A stretch of 47,135 nt of DNA from Mastigamoeba balamuthi (Eukaryota > Evosea > Mastigamoebida > Mastigamoebidae), in the NCBI GenBank assembly GCA_902651635.1, contig CACRSC010000057.1, forward strand, positions 196,510 through 243,644, in the 5' to 3' direction. Below, one piece after another: positions 1 through 9,948 of this stretch. Numbering within the stretch: the stretch's first letter is position 1; every line of letters starts with the position of its first letter. The notes under the pieces were generated by a model. That model searched no databases. It had not been told where the DNA came from and saw only the letters and a program-made list of their open reading frames with translations. The translations under genes were made by a program, and so were the position numbers.

Positions 1-153
1 GGCGGCGCACTCGGAGAAGGTGGCCTGGGCGATCTCGCGCATCTGCGTGCCGCTGGGGCCCCACTTCTCCATGGTGGTGGCGTCCTTGACCAGGCGCTCG
101 GGCTCCGAGACCTGCATCACAGTGTTCTTGCTGCGGGAGGGAGGAGGAGCCAT
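1..153 (-). CDS. ENTH-domain (epsin-like) protein, N-terminal part, runs off the left edge
   Basis: The minus strand is open from an ATG at 153 to the edge (51 codons). Residues 18-51 contain LVKDATTMEKWGPSGTQM followed by REIAQATFSE. This matches the start of the epsin ENTH domain, whose hallmark is an EATSNDPWGPS-like stretch followed by a MxEIAxxT helix. ENTH proteins bind PtdIns(4,5)P2 and promote clathrin-coated pit formation at the plasma membrane. The short basic leader before the domain (MAPPPSRSK) is Pro/Ser-rich. Only the first third of the domain is visible, so the C-terminal adaptor motifs (DPW, NPF, UIM) cannot be judged. The upstream region carries several TGACG-type motifs. The family assignment is good; whether it is epsin, epsinR or another ENTH protein is open. 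Confidence 0.72.
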   Translation of the reverse strand, partial: MAPPPSRSKNTVMQVSEPERLVKDATTMEKWGPSGTQMREIAQATFSECAA

Positions 154-1778
154 GCCGCGTCAGTCCACGTCATCCCCAGCAACGACGCGTCACATCGGCG
201 CCTTCCCCACACACTCACACGGCGCGTTGACCCCCCCGGCGATGATATTTCGCAAAATCATACGAGCGGTGCGCGGGCCGCCGCCAAAAGCAGACGCGCG
301 CAGCCCCGCCCGCCGCCAGCTGCTCTGCGGGTCGAGGGGGGAGGGGGGTAGCGACCCTCGGGCACGCGCTGCCCGCGAGGGAGGCCGCGGCGCGTCCGAA
401 CGGGAAGTAAACGCGAATAAGAGAGCGCAACACCGCAGCCGCAGCGAGCGGTGCTGCCCCGCTGCCCCCGCCAGCGACGCTGATGCGACTTTTAGCGCGG
501 CACCAGAGCGGGCCCTGGGCGCACCGCCGCACGCAGCAGGCGCTGGAGGGGGCACACGTCTGCCGGGGGGGGGGACACAACGGAGGCGCCGCAATAACCA
601 ACAATAAACCCCGCACACACAACACAACGCCGCCCGCGAGGAGGAGGAGGAGGGGGGACGAGACACGCCCCCCCGCCAGCCAGCAGCTGATGCGACTTTT
701 AGGGGGCGCCGGGGGCACAGAGAGCGCGGGGCCCTCGGATGGCGCGGCGCAGGGGCAGCGGCCGAGAACAACGGCGGCAGAGAGGAGAGCGGCGCCCACG
801 AGAGGGAGGAGGGGGACGACGCACGCGGCCTTGATGCCGGCCTTGACCGTGTCGAATATCGAGGCAGACATGGCGCTGGTGCTGCTGCTGGTGCTGCTGC
901 TGCTGGTGGCGGGGGGTGGGCAGGCGAGGTGTGTGTGATGCGCTGCTGCTGCTCTTGTGCGAACAAGAGGGTTGAGGGGCTGATGACGTGGCGGCTCTTG
1001 GCTGCGCGAAAAGCCACCCCACCCCGGATCCCCCGATTTCTCGCTGGCCGATATCTCAACACAACCGCCACACGCCACTCCATCGCCCCTCTGCAGCCCC
1101 ACACACCCCCCGTGTGGCCTTGCGTGTGTGCGCGCGCGCCGAGGGGCTTGGCTGTCGAGCATCCTGTGTATTTCCGGCGCTTGCAGAGTCACTTGATTTG
1201 GGCCACCGGAGGGCACACATCCCCCACGCCGTCGCTGAGGGCTGCGGGTGCCAGTGGCTCCCGTCTGCGGTGTGCCACCGCGCCCCGCAGGACGCCTGTG
1301 GGTGGTGGGCCCTCCGTTGCCTCTGCGCTGGCTGCGGCCTCGGAGGTCCTGTGCCCCGCTGGCCCGCCGCCTGCCAGGCGCGGGCCAGAGACAATGCGGG
1401 ATGGCGCGCGCATCGCCAGCAGCACACGGCACAACCACAGCGCAGTCTTCCCTGCAGCCGCTTGTGTGCCCCAGAGCTTTGGGTTGCGGGCCTCCGCGAG
1501 CCCCCTACGCCAGCCCCTCTGCCCCTGTGGGTCCCGTGCTTCTCGTCCACAGCCTTCGCCAGCACGTGGCGCCTGTGCCGTGCCCTGCGGGCTGGGCCGG
1601 GGGGAGCAGCATTGCCAACACGCACAGCGGGAGTGCAGGGCGATGGCCGGTAATGACGCCGGGTTCCATTTCGGAATACTCGCGGAAAATTGAAACACGG
1701 GGCTGCAATATCCGATCTATCGTGACGACCAGTCACAACGTACTGGCGCATCGAGTGGCTTGTCTTCCCTCCTGCCAG
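154..1778. other. Intergenic region with no confident gene
   Basis: Very GC-rich, with many overlapping low-complexity reading frames on both strands and none with recognisable domains. It should hold the promoter of the minus-strand ENTH gene; TGACG motifs lie within 60 nt upstream of its ATG. A minus-strand ATG at 869-871 opens a plausible short first exon (MSASIFDTVKAGIKAA) followed by a GTGCGTC donor-like sequence, but no convincing second exon was found. The segment from about 985 to 1250 has a diverged copy at 2575-2870, so it is part of the tandem duplication that carries the membrane-protein genes. Confidence 0.4.
479..702. repeat. 17-bp direct repeat GCTGATGCGACTTTTAG
   Basis: The sequence is found exactly at 479-495 and again at 686-702, about 330 and 535 nt upstream of the ENTH start codon. 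The core TGATGCGAC recurs at about 26263 inside the TFIIA intron. On the plus strand it looks like a branch site plus acceptor (CTGAT then TTTTAG); on the minus strand it reads CTAAAAGTCGCATCAGC and could be a promoter element. No gene model decides between these readings. Confidence 0.5.
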
Positions 1779-2870
1779 ATGCTGAAAGAGCGCGTGGCCA
1801 TCCTGGTGCTCACTGCGGTCAGAATTGCGGTGGCGGTGCTGTGTTCCCCGGCAGTGGCGCTGGTGGTGACCTACAACCCCGCCGACAAGGTGTGCTACGG
1901 CGAAAATTGGTGGGGTATTGCCGTGGCACAGGGCACGGACGGCCCCAGCATAGGCTACGCAGCCATCGAGGTTGCCTGTACCATCCCCTGCGTCATCGCC
2001 GCTGTGCACTCGGTCATGTACCGCAGCCGCACAGGTCCATTTCCCTTTGCATTTTGGGCATTTCTGATACGGAAACTGGCAGTGAAACGTGTGGCTGTGT
2101 CCTGCCACGCTGCCGCCCTGGTGCTGGGTCTGGCACACCTGGTATTCGCCGTTCGAATCATGGCAATGATCTTGAACGGGGGTGTGGCTGACATGAGGAG
2201 GAACTGCAACACAGCAAAGGTGGTTCCCAAGTGGGCAGTCGTGGCCAAAATGGGCATGGCCATTGCTCAGATCGCCGTGGTGGGCCTGCTGTTCGCCCTC
2301 GGCCTCGTCTGCCTCTTCGTGGCACCGCGCATGCCGAAGATGCAAAAAGAACTCAAGGAGAGTGACAACTATGCCCCCACAAACTAGGCAGCCCTGACAG
2401 TCTGTGCCAGGAACATGAATGTCTCGTTACACCTCCCACACATACAGTCACACTGGCAGACACCTTGCTGTTTCAAGTAGTGCAATCGTGTGACTATCCC
2501 ATGATTCCTTCAAGTGATAAGTACGAAAAGCTGTGGCTCTCGTCTGAGGACAGATGCCATTTTTTAATACCATGCTGCTCTTGGCTGCATGCAAAGCCAT
2601 CTCTCACTGGCCAATATCTCAGCACAACCGCCACGCGACGCCCCCCCAGCAGCTTCGCACATCTCTTGGTGTACTGGTGTACAAATGCGAGCTCCAGTCA
2701 TAAGTCGCCCTTTGCCAAGCACGTGGTGGAATTGAGGGTGAGGTCGAGTCACTTGGTTGTGACACTGGAGACTGATGGCCTTCAGGGGCAGAACGCGATC
2801 TTGACAGCAATGCTCCACTACTGACAGCACCTGAGGGTCATGAGTGGCTCCCGAGTCTCCGGTGCAATGA
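985..2870. repeat. Diverged direct duplication: 985-1250 and 2575-2870
   Basis: Collinear short matches link the two blocks. GCTCTTGGCTGC is at about 991 and 2578. CTGGCCRATATCTCARCACA is at about 1045 and 2617. GAGTCACTTG is at about 1188 and 2746, and GTGGCTCCCG at about 1254 and 2841. Each block precedes a copy of the four-helix membrane-protein gene, so the repeat is the 5' flank of a tandem duplication unit. Divergence is considerable and includes indels. Confidence 0.6.
1779..2387 (+). CDS. Four-helix membrane protein family, copy 1 (exons 1779-2034, 2083-2387)
   Basis: The spliced product is 186 residues. Four hydrophobic segments are visible, at roughly 6-28, 50-75, 87-112 and 134-158. 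They are separated by a short Cys-containing loop (YNPADKVCY) and a conserved loop GGVADMRRNC, and the Lys-rich tail is PRMPKMQKELKE. The 48-nt intron 2035-2082 starts GTCCATTTCC and ends GGCAG. It is a multiple of three without a stop, so it is easily missed, but the 56-nt version in the copy at 7284 shows it must be removed, giving the junction VKRVAVSCH. The start is the ATG shared by all copies (MLKER). I do not recognise the family: it resembles small tetraspan proteins in topology only. Other copies lie at 3862, 5629 and 7284. Confidence 0.68.
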   Translation: MLKERVAILVLTAVRIAVAVLCSPAVALVVTYNPADKVCYGENWWGIAVAQGTDGPSIGYAAIEVACTIPCVIAAVHSVMYRSRTGPFPFAFWAFLIRKLAVKRVAVSCHAAALVLGLAHLVFAVRIMAMILNGGVADMRRNCNTAKVVPKWAVVAKMGMAIAQIAVVGLLFALGLVCLFVAPRMPKMQKELKESDNYAPTN

Positions 2871-3861
2871 CGACCTGCTCCGAGTAATTTCCTCTGTGGC
2901 GTTGCTGTTGTCACTCCAGGAGAAAAGTGACAGGACAGTCTCCCCACCAACTAGACAGCTCTGGTGAGTGGCACATGAAAACAAGTAAAAGAACGTCATG
3001 CAGCTCGAATAATGACTGTTAATGATATAATCTGCACAGATCCTTCCCTGAACTAAATAACCCTAAATAACGGCTGACCGGCTCCCACATAAGGTGTCGG
3101 CATTGGGTACTGAGCTAAGCTGAGTATTTCTCCATGTTTCAATGTCGACATTCAGTTCAGGCTGTGCTGCACTGTTCCAGCTTGGTCTTGCACTCGATAA
3201 TGACAATTCCAGGTGATCCAGATGAATTAGTGCTGGAGACCTGATGTAGCACAATGTGTAGTACCCAGTTAATGATAAAACTCCAAGATTGCACTCCATC
3301 TGCTGTCACAGGGCAGATGTCACAGGGACACCAGAAATGCCAGCATGCTCGGCATTGCAAACACAAGCAAATTTGTATGCTCAGCCATCATGAAACTCTT
3401 GCACGCACCAGTGCTGTTTGCCTGCACTTGCAGGGCAAGAATCCCACTCTCCGTGAGCAGCAGCAGAGCTGATTCACGAGCCATTTTCTGCACCTAATGG
3501 CATCCATGAGCACAATAGAGGCTGAGCATTTTCTGGTCCCCACCAACAAGAAAATCCATTCCCTCATAGCTCTAGGTTTATGGGAACCTTATTACCTTAC
3601 CTTATGTGGTGTCTGGGTGTTAAATGTCGTGCACAGCCATTCCATCCTTTTTTATCATCAAATAGTAGCGGACACCGCCCTGGATGGCGAAGGTGCGGAC
3701 CCAGCTGCCGGCGCCGCACGTGCCCGGGACGCTGAGTATGCCCGCCCTGCACTGCAGCTCGCAGGTCGTCCCGGTGGCCATGGACGAGTTGGCGCGGGAG
3801 CCATGCTGCTGATTGTGTTATAGAAACACTAAAACAGCTCCACCGCGTGGCACCCTCTCAG
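2388..3861. other. Spacer between membrane-protein copies 1 and 2
   Basis: No supported intact gene. The left part is the duplicated flank described above. From about 2950 to 3650 the base composition is more AT-rich and all frames are broken. A GC-rich island at 3665-3825 is listed separately as a possible coding fragment. Confidence 0.45.
3665..3825 (-). pseudogene. Possible fragment of a secreted Cys-rich protein
   Basis: This short GC-rich island reads on the minus strand as GTTCELQCRAG followed by ILSVPGTCGAGSW and then a short stretch ending GVRYY. The Cys spacing and the G-S-W ending recall an extracellular sushi-like module, but only about 45 residues are open and no start, splice sites or continuation are visible. 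It may be an exon left over from a gene destroyed by the tandem duplications around it. Confidence 0.2.
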
Positions 3862-4458
3862 ATGCTCAAAGAGCGTGCAGTCATCCTGGGGTTCACTACA
3901 GCCCGAATTGTGCTGGCGGCTCTGGGCATTCTTGCGGCGTCACTGGTGGTGATCTACAACCCCGCCCACAAGGTGTGCGAGGATTGTGTTTTCAACATCA
4001 TTCTTGCTCGGGGGGCAGACTTTCCTGTGTGGGCCTCGCAGTCACCGAGATTGTATGCACTATCCCCTGTGTCGCAGCTGCCGTGCTCTCTGGCCATTAC
4101 CACAGCAAGACAGGTCCATTTCCCTTTGCCTTGGGCATTTCTGATTATTAATGCAATCATCAGTTAATAAGGGCGGCCGTGTCTTGCCACTCTGCTGCCA
4201 TGGCCCTGGCCCCAGAGCACCTGACGCTCGCCATGCTACTGCTGGTCATGATCCAGGAGGGGGGTGTGGCTGACATGAGGAGAAACTGCGATACAGATAA
4301 CGTGGTTCCCAGGTGGGCTGTCAATGCCTTTGTGGGGATGGCTGTCACACAGATCGTCGTAGTGGGGATTCTCTTTGGTCTCGGAGTCGCCTATCTCTTT
4401 GTTACCACGCATGCCGAAGCTGCACAAAGAACTCAAGGACAAAGACGACAGTGTTTGA
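3862..4458 (+). pseudogene. Four-helix membrane protein family, copy 2, frameshifted
   Basis: It starts with the same MLKERAVILGF as the intact copies and retains all recognisable blocks (YNPAHKVC, IVCTIPCVAAAV, GGVADMRRNCDTDNVVPRWA), but not in one frame. A base is missing near 4030, before the second helix. The exon after the intron (donor GTCCATTTCC at 4113, acceptor ATCAG at about 4165) begins with a TTAATAAG sequence that disrupts the junction. Two bases are lost near 4405, before the basic tail. Three independent lesions make this a pseudogene. It shares the leader CCGCGTGGCAC plus CAG-ATG with the copy at 5629. Confidence 0.75.
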
Positions 4459-4895
4459 CGCCAGTCGGCAACGTCACAGGCCTGTGACTCGGGACACGGA
4501 CTTGGGACAGTCACGGGGCAGTCTCTGTCAAAACCAGGGGAAGGGGTTGGCCTTCAGCCAGTCAGAGGGCAGTCTCAGAACCAAACAAGAATGTCTTTAC
4601 ATAGTCGGCCGTATATCCTGATTCCTGGAGTTTAGGGCGTGCCGTGAGGGGGATGGGGGAAAACCCGCAAAACAGAGAGCACGTGGTTGATTGGCAGTGT
4701 CCCGTGCCACAGGTTCCTGTGTGAGCTCTCGGTCCCTCCAAGGCCAGCTGCAGACAGGCACTGGCCTCCACAGACCGTGGGAGGCCATCTGCGACGGGCG
4801 GAGGCCGATGCTCACGTGCCTGTCAGCGGGCAACTGCTCATACAGGTGGCGCACCAACGCCTGCGTGGGGCACACAACACAGCCACGGACGTGCA
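4459..4895. other. Spacer, no confident gene
   Basis: Short overlapping frames on both strands, no conserved motif recognised. Between 4690 and 4895 the plus strand has Cys-rich coding-like sequence (CVSSRSLQGQL, SAGNCSYRWRTNACVG) that could belong to the fragment that follows. Confidence 0.35.
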
Positions 4896-5224
4896 GTGCG
4901 GGGCAACGTCAGCTGCACGTCGTTCCGCATTGAACAGGCCAACTGGTCAGCGGTCGTTCAGGACGCACTGTGGCTCGAGCTCATCTCGGCGCTGGGCTGC
5001 GACTCAGATGATGACCTGCAGCGCGTGGCCGTCAAGCAGACCCAGGACCGCACAGTGCTGGTAATCGTCGTGGGGCCCGGGAACCTGGAGCTCGTTGACT
5101 CGCTGGCTGCCCTCGTCATTGGCATCGCCAGCACTGCGTGGCTGAACCCTTTGGCACCTGGCCCATGCCCGTTGGGGCGCATAGGCTGGACGACAGACGA
5201 CATTGCCGAAAAGATGGCGGATGG
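4896..5224 (+). pseudogene. Coding-like exon fragment of an extracellular domain
   Basis: One plus frame reads like real protein: RGNVSCTSFRIEQANWSAVV, then a helix ending LISALGCDSDDD, then RVAVKQTQDRTVLVIVVGPG and SLAALVIGIAS. The alternation (strand, W plus helix, strand, strand) recalls SEA-like or related small extracellular domains, but I cannot assign it. No start codon or signal peptide is seen in frame, and downstream it runs into a decayed copy of the membrane-protein gene, so it is probably a stranded exon. An intact gene with unseen introns is the alternative. Confidence 0.33.
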
Positions 5225-5440
5225 TCAGGATCGTGCTGGCGAGGCTGGCCGTATGCCACTCCCCGGCGACAAGAAGTGCTACTGGGAGGGAAGTAGCAAG
5301 GAAGACCTGACTACACGGGACGCTGACTATCCCAACACCAGCTGCACTGTTTCCTCTCATGTGCGTACCGCCACTGCACAGGTCCATTTCCCGTGCATTA
5401 TTTTCCGGCGTACTGCTGCAGCTCACGCAAATATTACCGG
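5225..5440 (+). pseudogene. Relic of a four-helix membrane protein gene (5' half)
   Basis: In order, the DNA keeps GGTCAGGATCGTGCTGGCG (helix 1), then CCGGCGACAAGAAGTGCTAC (the NPADKxCY loop) and then GCACAGGTCCATTTCCCG, which is exactly the exon end and intron donor of the family. The reading frame is broken between these blocks and the second exon is absent. It therefore represents a further, older copy just upstream of the intact copy at 5629. Confidence 0.5.
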
Positions 5441-5628
5441 ACACCACGACCAAGCAGAGGATGACCGGTGTGGGCATATCACTGCAGCACGTTTCGTGAC
5501 ACCATCTTCGCTGGTTAACAGAATACGAAACGGAAACCAGTGGATTTCAAATTCCCCTACTATCGCAGTGTGAAAATCAGAGAATAGTCAAAAACACTAA
5601 ACTGGACGACCGCGTGGCACTACCCCAG

Positions 5629-6237
5629 ATGCTGAAAGAGCGCGCAGTCATCCTGGTGCTCACCGTGGTCCGAATTGTGGTGGCGGTGCTGTGTGCCCCG
5701 GCAGTGGCGCTGGTGGTGACCTACAACCCCGCCGACAAGCTGTGTGTCACTGAAAACTCTTGGGGAATCTTTATTGCACAGATGGTAGACTACTTCAGCA
5801 TCGGCTACGCATTCGTCGAGATTGTATGCACTGTTCCTTGTGTCGCTGCTGCAAACTTCTCTGGCATGTTCCGAAGCTACATAGGTCCATTTCCCTTGCG
5901 TTTGGCATTATTTGCACTTACGTATTCATCAGTGAAACGTGTGGCAGTGTCCTTCCACGCCGCTGCTCTGGTCCTGGCCCTGGCCCACCTGACACTGGGT
6001 GTGCTGCTGACGATTATGATCCAGGACGGAGGTGTGGCTGACATGAGAAAGAGCTGCTATTCCGACAAGGTGGTTCCCAGGTGGGCTGTTTACGCCTTCA
6101 GAGGAATGGCTATCACACAGATCGTCATCGTGGGGCTGCTCATTGCTCTCGACATCGCCTGTCTCTTTGTGGTACCACGCAAGCCGAAGCCGCACAAAGA
6201 ACTCAAGGACAAAATCGACGTTATTTTCACCAACTAG
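5629..6237 (+). CDS. Four-helix membrane protein family, copy 3 (exons 5629-5884, 5933-6237)
   Basis: Intact, 186 residues after removal of the 48-nt intron 5885-5932 (GTCCATTTCC ... TTCATCAG). Helices lie at about 6-28, 50-75, 87-112 and 134-158. The loop NPADKLCVTENSW follows helix 1, GGVADMRKSC lies between helices 3 and 4, and the tail is PRKPKPHKELKDK. Size and exon phase are identical to copy 1 at 1779, and the spliced junction is IVKRVAVSFH. The leader CGCGTGGCAC plus CAG directly before the ATG is shared with the pseudogene at 3862 and may be a 5' splice acceptor or promoter-proximal element. Function unknown; the membrane location is inferred from hydrophobicity alone. Confidence 0.7.
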   Translation: MLKERAVILVLTVVRIVVAVLCAPAVALVVTYNPADKLCVTENSWGIFIAQMVDYFSIGYAFVEIVCTVPCVAAANFSGMFRSYIGPFPLRLALFALTYSSVKRVAVSFHAAALVLALAHLTLGVLLTIMIQDGGVADMRKSCYSDKVVPRWAVYAFRGMAITQIVIVGLLIALDIACLFVVPRKPKPHKELKDKIDVIFTN

Positions 6238-7283
6238 ACAGCCCTACCCTGGGCGAGAATCCGGTGAGAAAGAACCCAGGCGACCTTGATAAGTTGGACA
6301 CACCGCTAGATTGGAAAGATGTGTCCTTCCCCTCCCGTCTGCCTTTCTTCCCCAAATGGAACGTGTTAGTCTTCTTTGGGCAGGCACGGGCTCTGCTGGG
6401 GGGAGAAGGGGCCCGGCACATCTGCCTCCCCTTCAGTGTGCCAGGGGGTGTTGCAGTGCTTTCAGGTAGCAGCTCGCTGGTCTCGCGAGGGCAGCCGAGG
6501 TGTGTGGCCTCAATGAGTAAAGGACTAACGGGATTTTCCCTTCGTCCCTCGATCTCGTTGCCCCTGTGTCTCTTCGGGAGCGGCAGACAATCCCGAGACT
6601 CGTAGAACTCGCACAGTGCGTTTCACTCCGGCATGCAATGATGCCTTCTGCGACGTCCAACAAATTGCCCAGTGCTGTCCATCAAATGAACAAAATGTAA
6701 GTGTATTGATTGCCCCTGGATCCCCCCCTCGCAGTCCCAAGATGGCGAGGGCGACGCACACGAGGTGCCTCCCGCGTGCTCGAGGCCGAGGGCCTCATGA
6801 AGCAGCGCAGGAGTCCCGCCGACACAGGTCTGCGGGGCAATGGCCTTCTGGGCCTCGCGTGGCAGCCATTTGCGCTGGGCCAGCGACTGACTTTCTGGCG
6901 TACTGACCCTTGCACCAGTTGGTCCCACGATAGTCCCTGGCCAGCCTCAGGGCTCTCACGGACTGCAGACCATGGAACTACGGGCTGCAGTAGCTCTATT
7001 CGCTGTGCGCCGTCTGTGTGCACGGCGACGTGGAGGCCTGGCGGGCACTACGGCCACTGTGGAGCAAGGGCCGGGGCCCAGCCCTGGGCGTGCTGCGGTC
7101 CGTGGCGATCTGCCAACTGAACACAAGATTCAAGTTCCCTTTTGTGACCGCAGGAATTCTACAGGAATAAACCGGAAATTCGCAGAATTTCATTGAGGTG
7201 CGATGACGTTTTTCTCAAATCAGAGAGCGGGTACGTAGTCAGAACCATTAAGCTCAGCCCACACGTGTGGTCCCCCTTCCCCG
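6238..7283. other. Spacer with an intron-like piece, no confident gene
   Basis: At 6616-6696 a plus frame reads RFTPACNDAFCDVQQIAQCC, followed by a textbook 38-nt intron at 6697-6734 (GTAAGT, TTGAT, C-rich tract, CTCGCAG). The next exon stops after about 20 codons (SQDGEGDAHEVPPACSRP). From 6880 to 6960 a plus frame contains FWRTDPCTSW, reminiscent of the N-terminal cap of LRR proteins, but nothing LRR-like follows. Both look like fragments of genes disrupted by the local duplications. Confidence 0.3.
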
Positions 7284-7903
7284 ATGCTGAAGGCGCGTGC
7301 AGTAATCCTGGGGTTCACAGTGGCCCGAATAGTGCTGTCTGTGCTGGACGTCCCTGCAGCGGGGCTGGTGTTGACCTACCACCCAGAGCGCAAGAGATGC
7401 GGGGAGGACGGCGCATGGGACATGTTCTTCGCGCGGGCGGCCGACTGTCCCAGCATCGGCTACGCAGTCGTCGAGGTGGCCTGCACCATCCCCTGCATCG
7501 CGGCTGCTGCAATCTCCCACATGTACCGCAGTTACACAGGTCCATTTCCCTTAGCGTTTTTTTGGCATTTCCAACACCACAGATGCATTCCACAGTAAAA
7601 CGGGTGGCTGTCTCCTGCCACTCCACTGCCCTGGCCCTGGCCCTGGTCCACCTGACATTGGCCGTGCTGCTGCTGGTCATGATGCGGAGCGGGGGTGTGG
7701 CTGACATGAGAAGGAACTGCAATTCAGACAAGGTGGTTCCCAGGTGGGCAGTGATCGCCTTTATGGGAATGGCTGTCACACAGATCATCGTTGTGGCTCT
7801 GCTCATGGCTCTTGGCATCGCCTGCCTCTTTGTTACACCTCGCAAGCCGAAGAAGCACGAAGAACTCAAGGAGAGCAGAGACGACTGTGCCCCCACCAAC
7901 TAA
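7284..7903 (+). CDS. Four-helix membrane protein family, copy 4 (exons 7284-7539, 7596-7903)
   Basis: Intact, 187 residues. It has the same four helices, loop (YHPERKRCGEDG), central motif GGVADMRRNCNSDKVVPRWA and basic tail PRKPKKHEELKES. Its intron 7540-7595 (GTCCATTTCC ... CATTCCACAG) is 56 nt and not a multiple of three. The two halves of the protein lie in different frames and only splicing joins them, which is the decisive evidence for the intron in the other copies. The product is most similar to copies 1 and 3; it lies at the 3' end of the array, next to the first RING-family gene on the opposite strand. Function unknown. Confidence 0.7.
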
Positions 7904-8236
7904 GCCTCTGTTTTCAAGTTGCTCTGGGTAAGAGAATGAAAAAGAATGAAGAACCCCCAGCTTTGTTCTCGGACTACTTTTTCGGCTGACCCCCGCCCAA
8001 AGGCGTCTGGTGTTTGACCTCACACCAGCAGGTGATGGACACTCGTGCGCGGGTCTGTCTGAAAGAGTCCGGGGTTGCGATTTAACTCGCGAGTGGTTTG
8101 CTCTCCATTGTCGTCTCACCAGGGAGCCACAACCGAGAGCCGTTAGAGCCGTTCCCAGGATTCGAAACAAACAGCGTATGCCCCGATTGAAATCCATCAA
8201 ATCAATTGCGTCCTGCCATCCAGCAAAGAGGTCCAT
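7904..8236. other. Convergent intergenic region
   Basis: It separates the 3' ends of the plus-strand membrane protein and the minus-strand RING-family member. No gene seen. A minus-strand sequence CGCAATTGATTTGATGG at about 8199-8215, just beyond the stop of the RING-family gene, has the intronic motif common in this window, so a further 3' exon cannot be excluded. Confidence 0.35.
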
Positions 8237-9398
8237 CTAGGTGCTCTCGCAGGTGCTGGCGCAGTTGGCCTGCACGAGCAAAGGCAAAGCCCCGCACGCC
8301 GTGCGCAGCAGCAGCAGGGCTGCCTCGAGGCGTGCGGCCTCCTGCACCGCCTCGGCTCGGGCCCTGATGGCCTCCCTGAGCAGCGCCGAGGCCGCGAGCA
8401 TCTCCTTCTCCGTGTCTGCGGGGAGCGCTGTCCCCCGGGCGATGGCCCCGCAGTACAGCGACATCTCCGTCTCGCACTCGGTGACCATGCTCTCGCACAC
8501 GCGCGCTCGGTAGAGGGCTGCGCTGTGGGCCTGCACGAGCCCCTCCAGCTCCCCGTTCTTCCTCGGCCCCTCGGGCTCCGCGTCGCTGCCCCCGCGCTTC
8601 TCGCCCTCCGCGCCGCCAACGCGTTGCTGCTGCTGCTCTCCGCTGTGCTTCGTCGGCTCCGACTGTGTCACTGCTGCTGCGCCGCTGCCGTTGCCCGATC
8701 GCGGTTCCTCGTTCTTCGCCCTCGCAGAATGAGCGAAAAATGCAGCGTTTTTTGTGTCGGTGCATTTCGCACCGTTTTTCGCTGGTCGTCGGCGATCGGG
8801 GTGGCGATCGCGGCTTCCTCGCTCTCGGCGCTGGTGGGAGGGGGACTTCTCGCGCGCCTGCGCCCGCGCTGCGCGGTGGCCGGCGGCGGCGGTGCGCTGC
8901 GGACGACGTGGAAGAGCTCGGGAAACTTCTCGATCTGGGCTGCGCTGCGGCACTGGGCAAGGTACCTCTTGTACGTCGCTGGCTGCACCCTGCGGTCCCT
9001 CGCCAGGCCCTCGATGGGCGGGTCGTGCACGTCGATGGCCGGCGCCGCGTGCCTGCAGCGGCCGCAGCGCAGATTGAGGGCGCGGAATCAATTTATCAAC
9101 TGAGCGGAATTTCGAACCCCTCGTAGACGTTGTCGCAGAGGAACCGCACGAGCCAGGCGCGGTACTGCCCCGCGTTGGTGTTGTAGGCGGCCGCGACCCG
9201 CTTGCGCCGCAGCAGCGCCCAGGCGCGCCGCTGGACGGCGCGCTGCGTGCTCAGCGGAGAGCGAAGTTTGCCGTGCAGCCAGTGGCACGTGTCCGCAAAG
9301 ACCACCTGGCGGAACTGGCACATGCGCTGCAGGACGCGCGCGTGCTCGCGGGCGCCCTCGTCCGGGTCGCGGGCGTCGGCAGCGTCGGAGGAGCCCAT
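8237..9398 (-). CDS. RING-family member A, RING-less (exons 9118-9398, 8773-9052, 8237-8713)
   Basis: The three-exon model gives 345 residues. Exon 1 encodes the family's N-terminal helical block (VVFADTCHWLHGKLRS ... YRAWLVRFLCDNVYEG). Exon 2 begins HAAPAIDVHDPPIEGLARD. Exon 3 carries an acidic/Gln-rich linker and a coiled coil (LVQAHSAALYRARVCES). Intron 1 (9053-9117) contains CAGTTGATAAATTGATT. Intron 2 (8714-8772, donor GTGCGA, acceptor GCGAAG) is needed to change frame and falls in phase 0, as in other members. The protein ends at TAG just after the coiled coil, where other members continue into the RING and C-terminal finger. It is either a truncated adaptor-like paralogue or a 3'-deleted gene. 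It is the most diverged member in the window. Confidence 0.55.
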
Positions 9399-9948
9399 TC
9401 CGTGAGGTCCGTGCGTCTCGGGGGGCTCGCAAGAGTCTGCGCTTTATTTAGAAGCCGATTGTCCCGCGGAATGCGAAGATCACCTTCTGTGCACAGACGT
9501 CATCCGCACAGCCACGCAAATGGGCGCCACGCTCCGTGCTGCACTCAGGCACCAGGCAATCATTTACCGACGATCGGAAGACGCCGTCGGTCATAGACCA
9601 ACCGATCGGGGATTTTTCAGCCCCAAAGTGTGCCGAAAAGGAACCATGTCTCGGTAAGTCAGCCCCATTCTTCACATCTCGAGGCGGGACCAGCGCTGTA
9701 CGCTGGATGGGTACGCCACAGTGAGCCCTCTGTTGGCCACGATCGATGACGTGCTTGAGGGAGCAGCACAAGACGTCACAGTCCAAGACCAGTTGAACCT
9801 CCACAGAGCTGCGCTCCATTGTTGCCCACCTAATCCCCTCGAAGAAACGCATTATTTCCTTGTAATCATACCAATGGCTGGCTACCACAGAGGCCTGAGA
9901 GATTGCCTCTAAATGCCGAAGGCTTTCGGATAGTTCCGAATTGTGAAT
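9399..9948 (-). other. Intergenic; contains an uncharacterised 146-codon minus-strand ORF at 9448-9888
   Basis: The ORF (start VASHWYDYKEIMRFFEG, later IRWATMERSSVEVQLVLDC) has mixed amino-acid composition and is not obviously low complexity. It overlaps no other gene, but no domain is recognised and no splice structure is apparent. It sits between the start of RING-family member A and a tRNA-Ser gene. Chance is a fair alternative. Confidence 0.3.

Noticed and set aside
154-1104. Long overlapping frames on both strands upstream of the ENTH gene
   Set aside because: Low-complexity Arg/Ala/Pro/Ser sequence typical of GC-rich non-coding DNA; no frame shows domains or convincing splice structure.
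6880-7120. LRR protein N-terminal cap (FWRTDPCTSW)
   Set aside because: No leucine-rich repeats follow, the frame lacks a start, and the match is too short.
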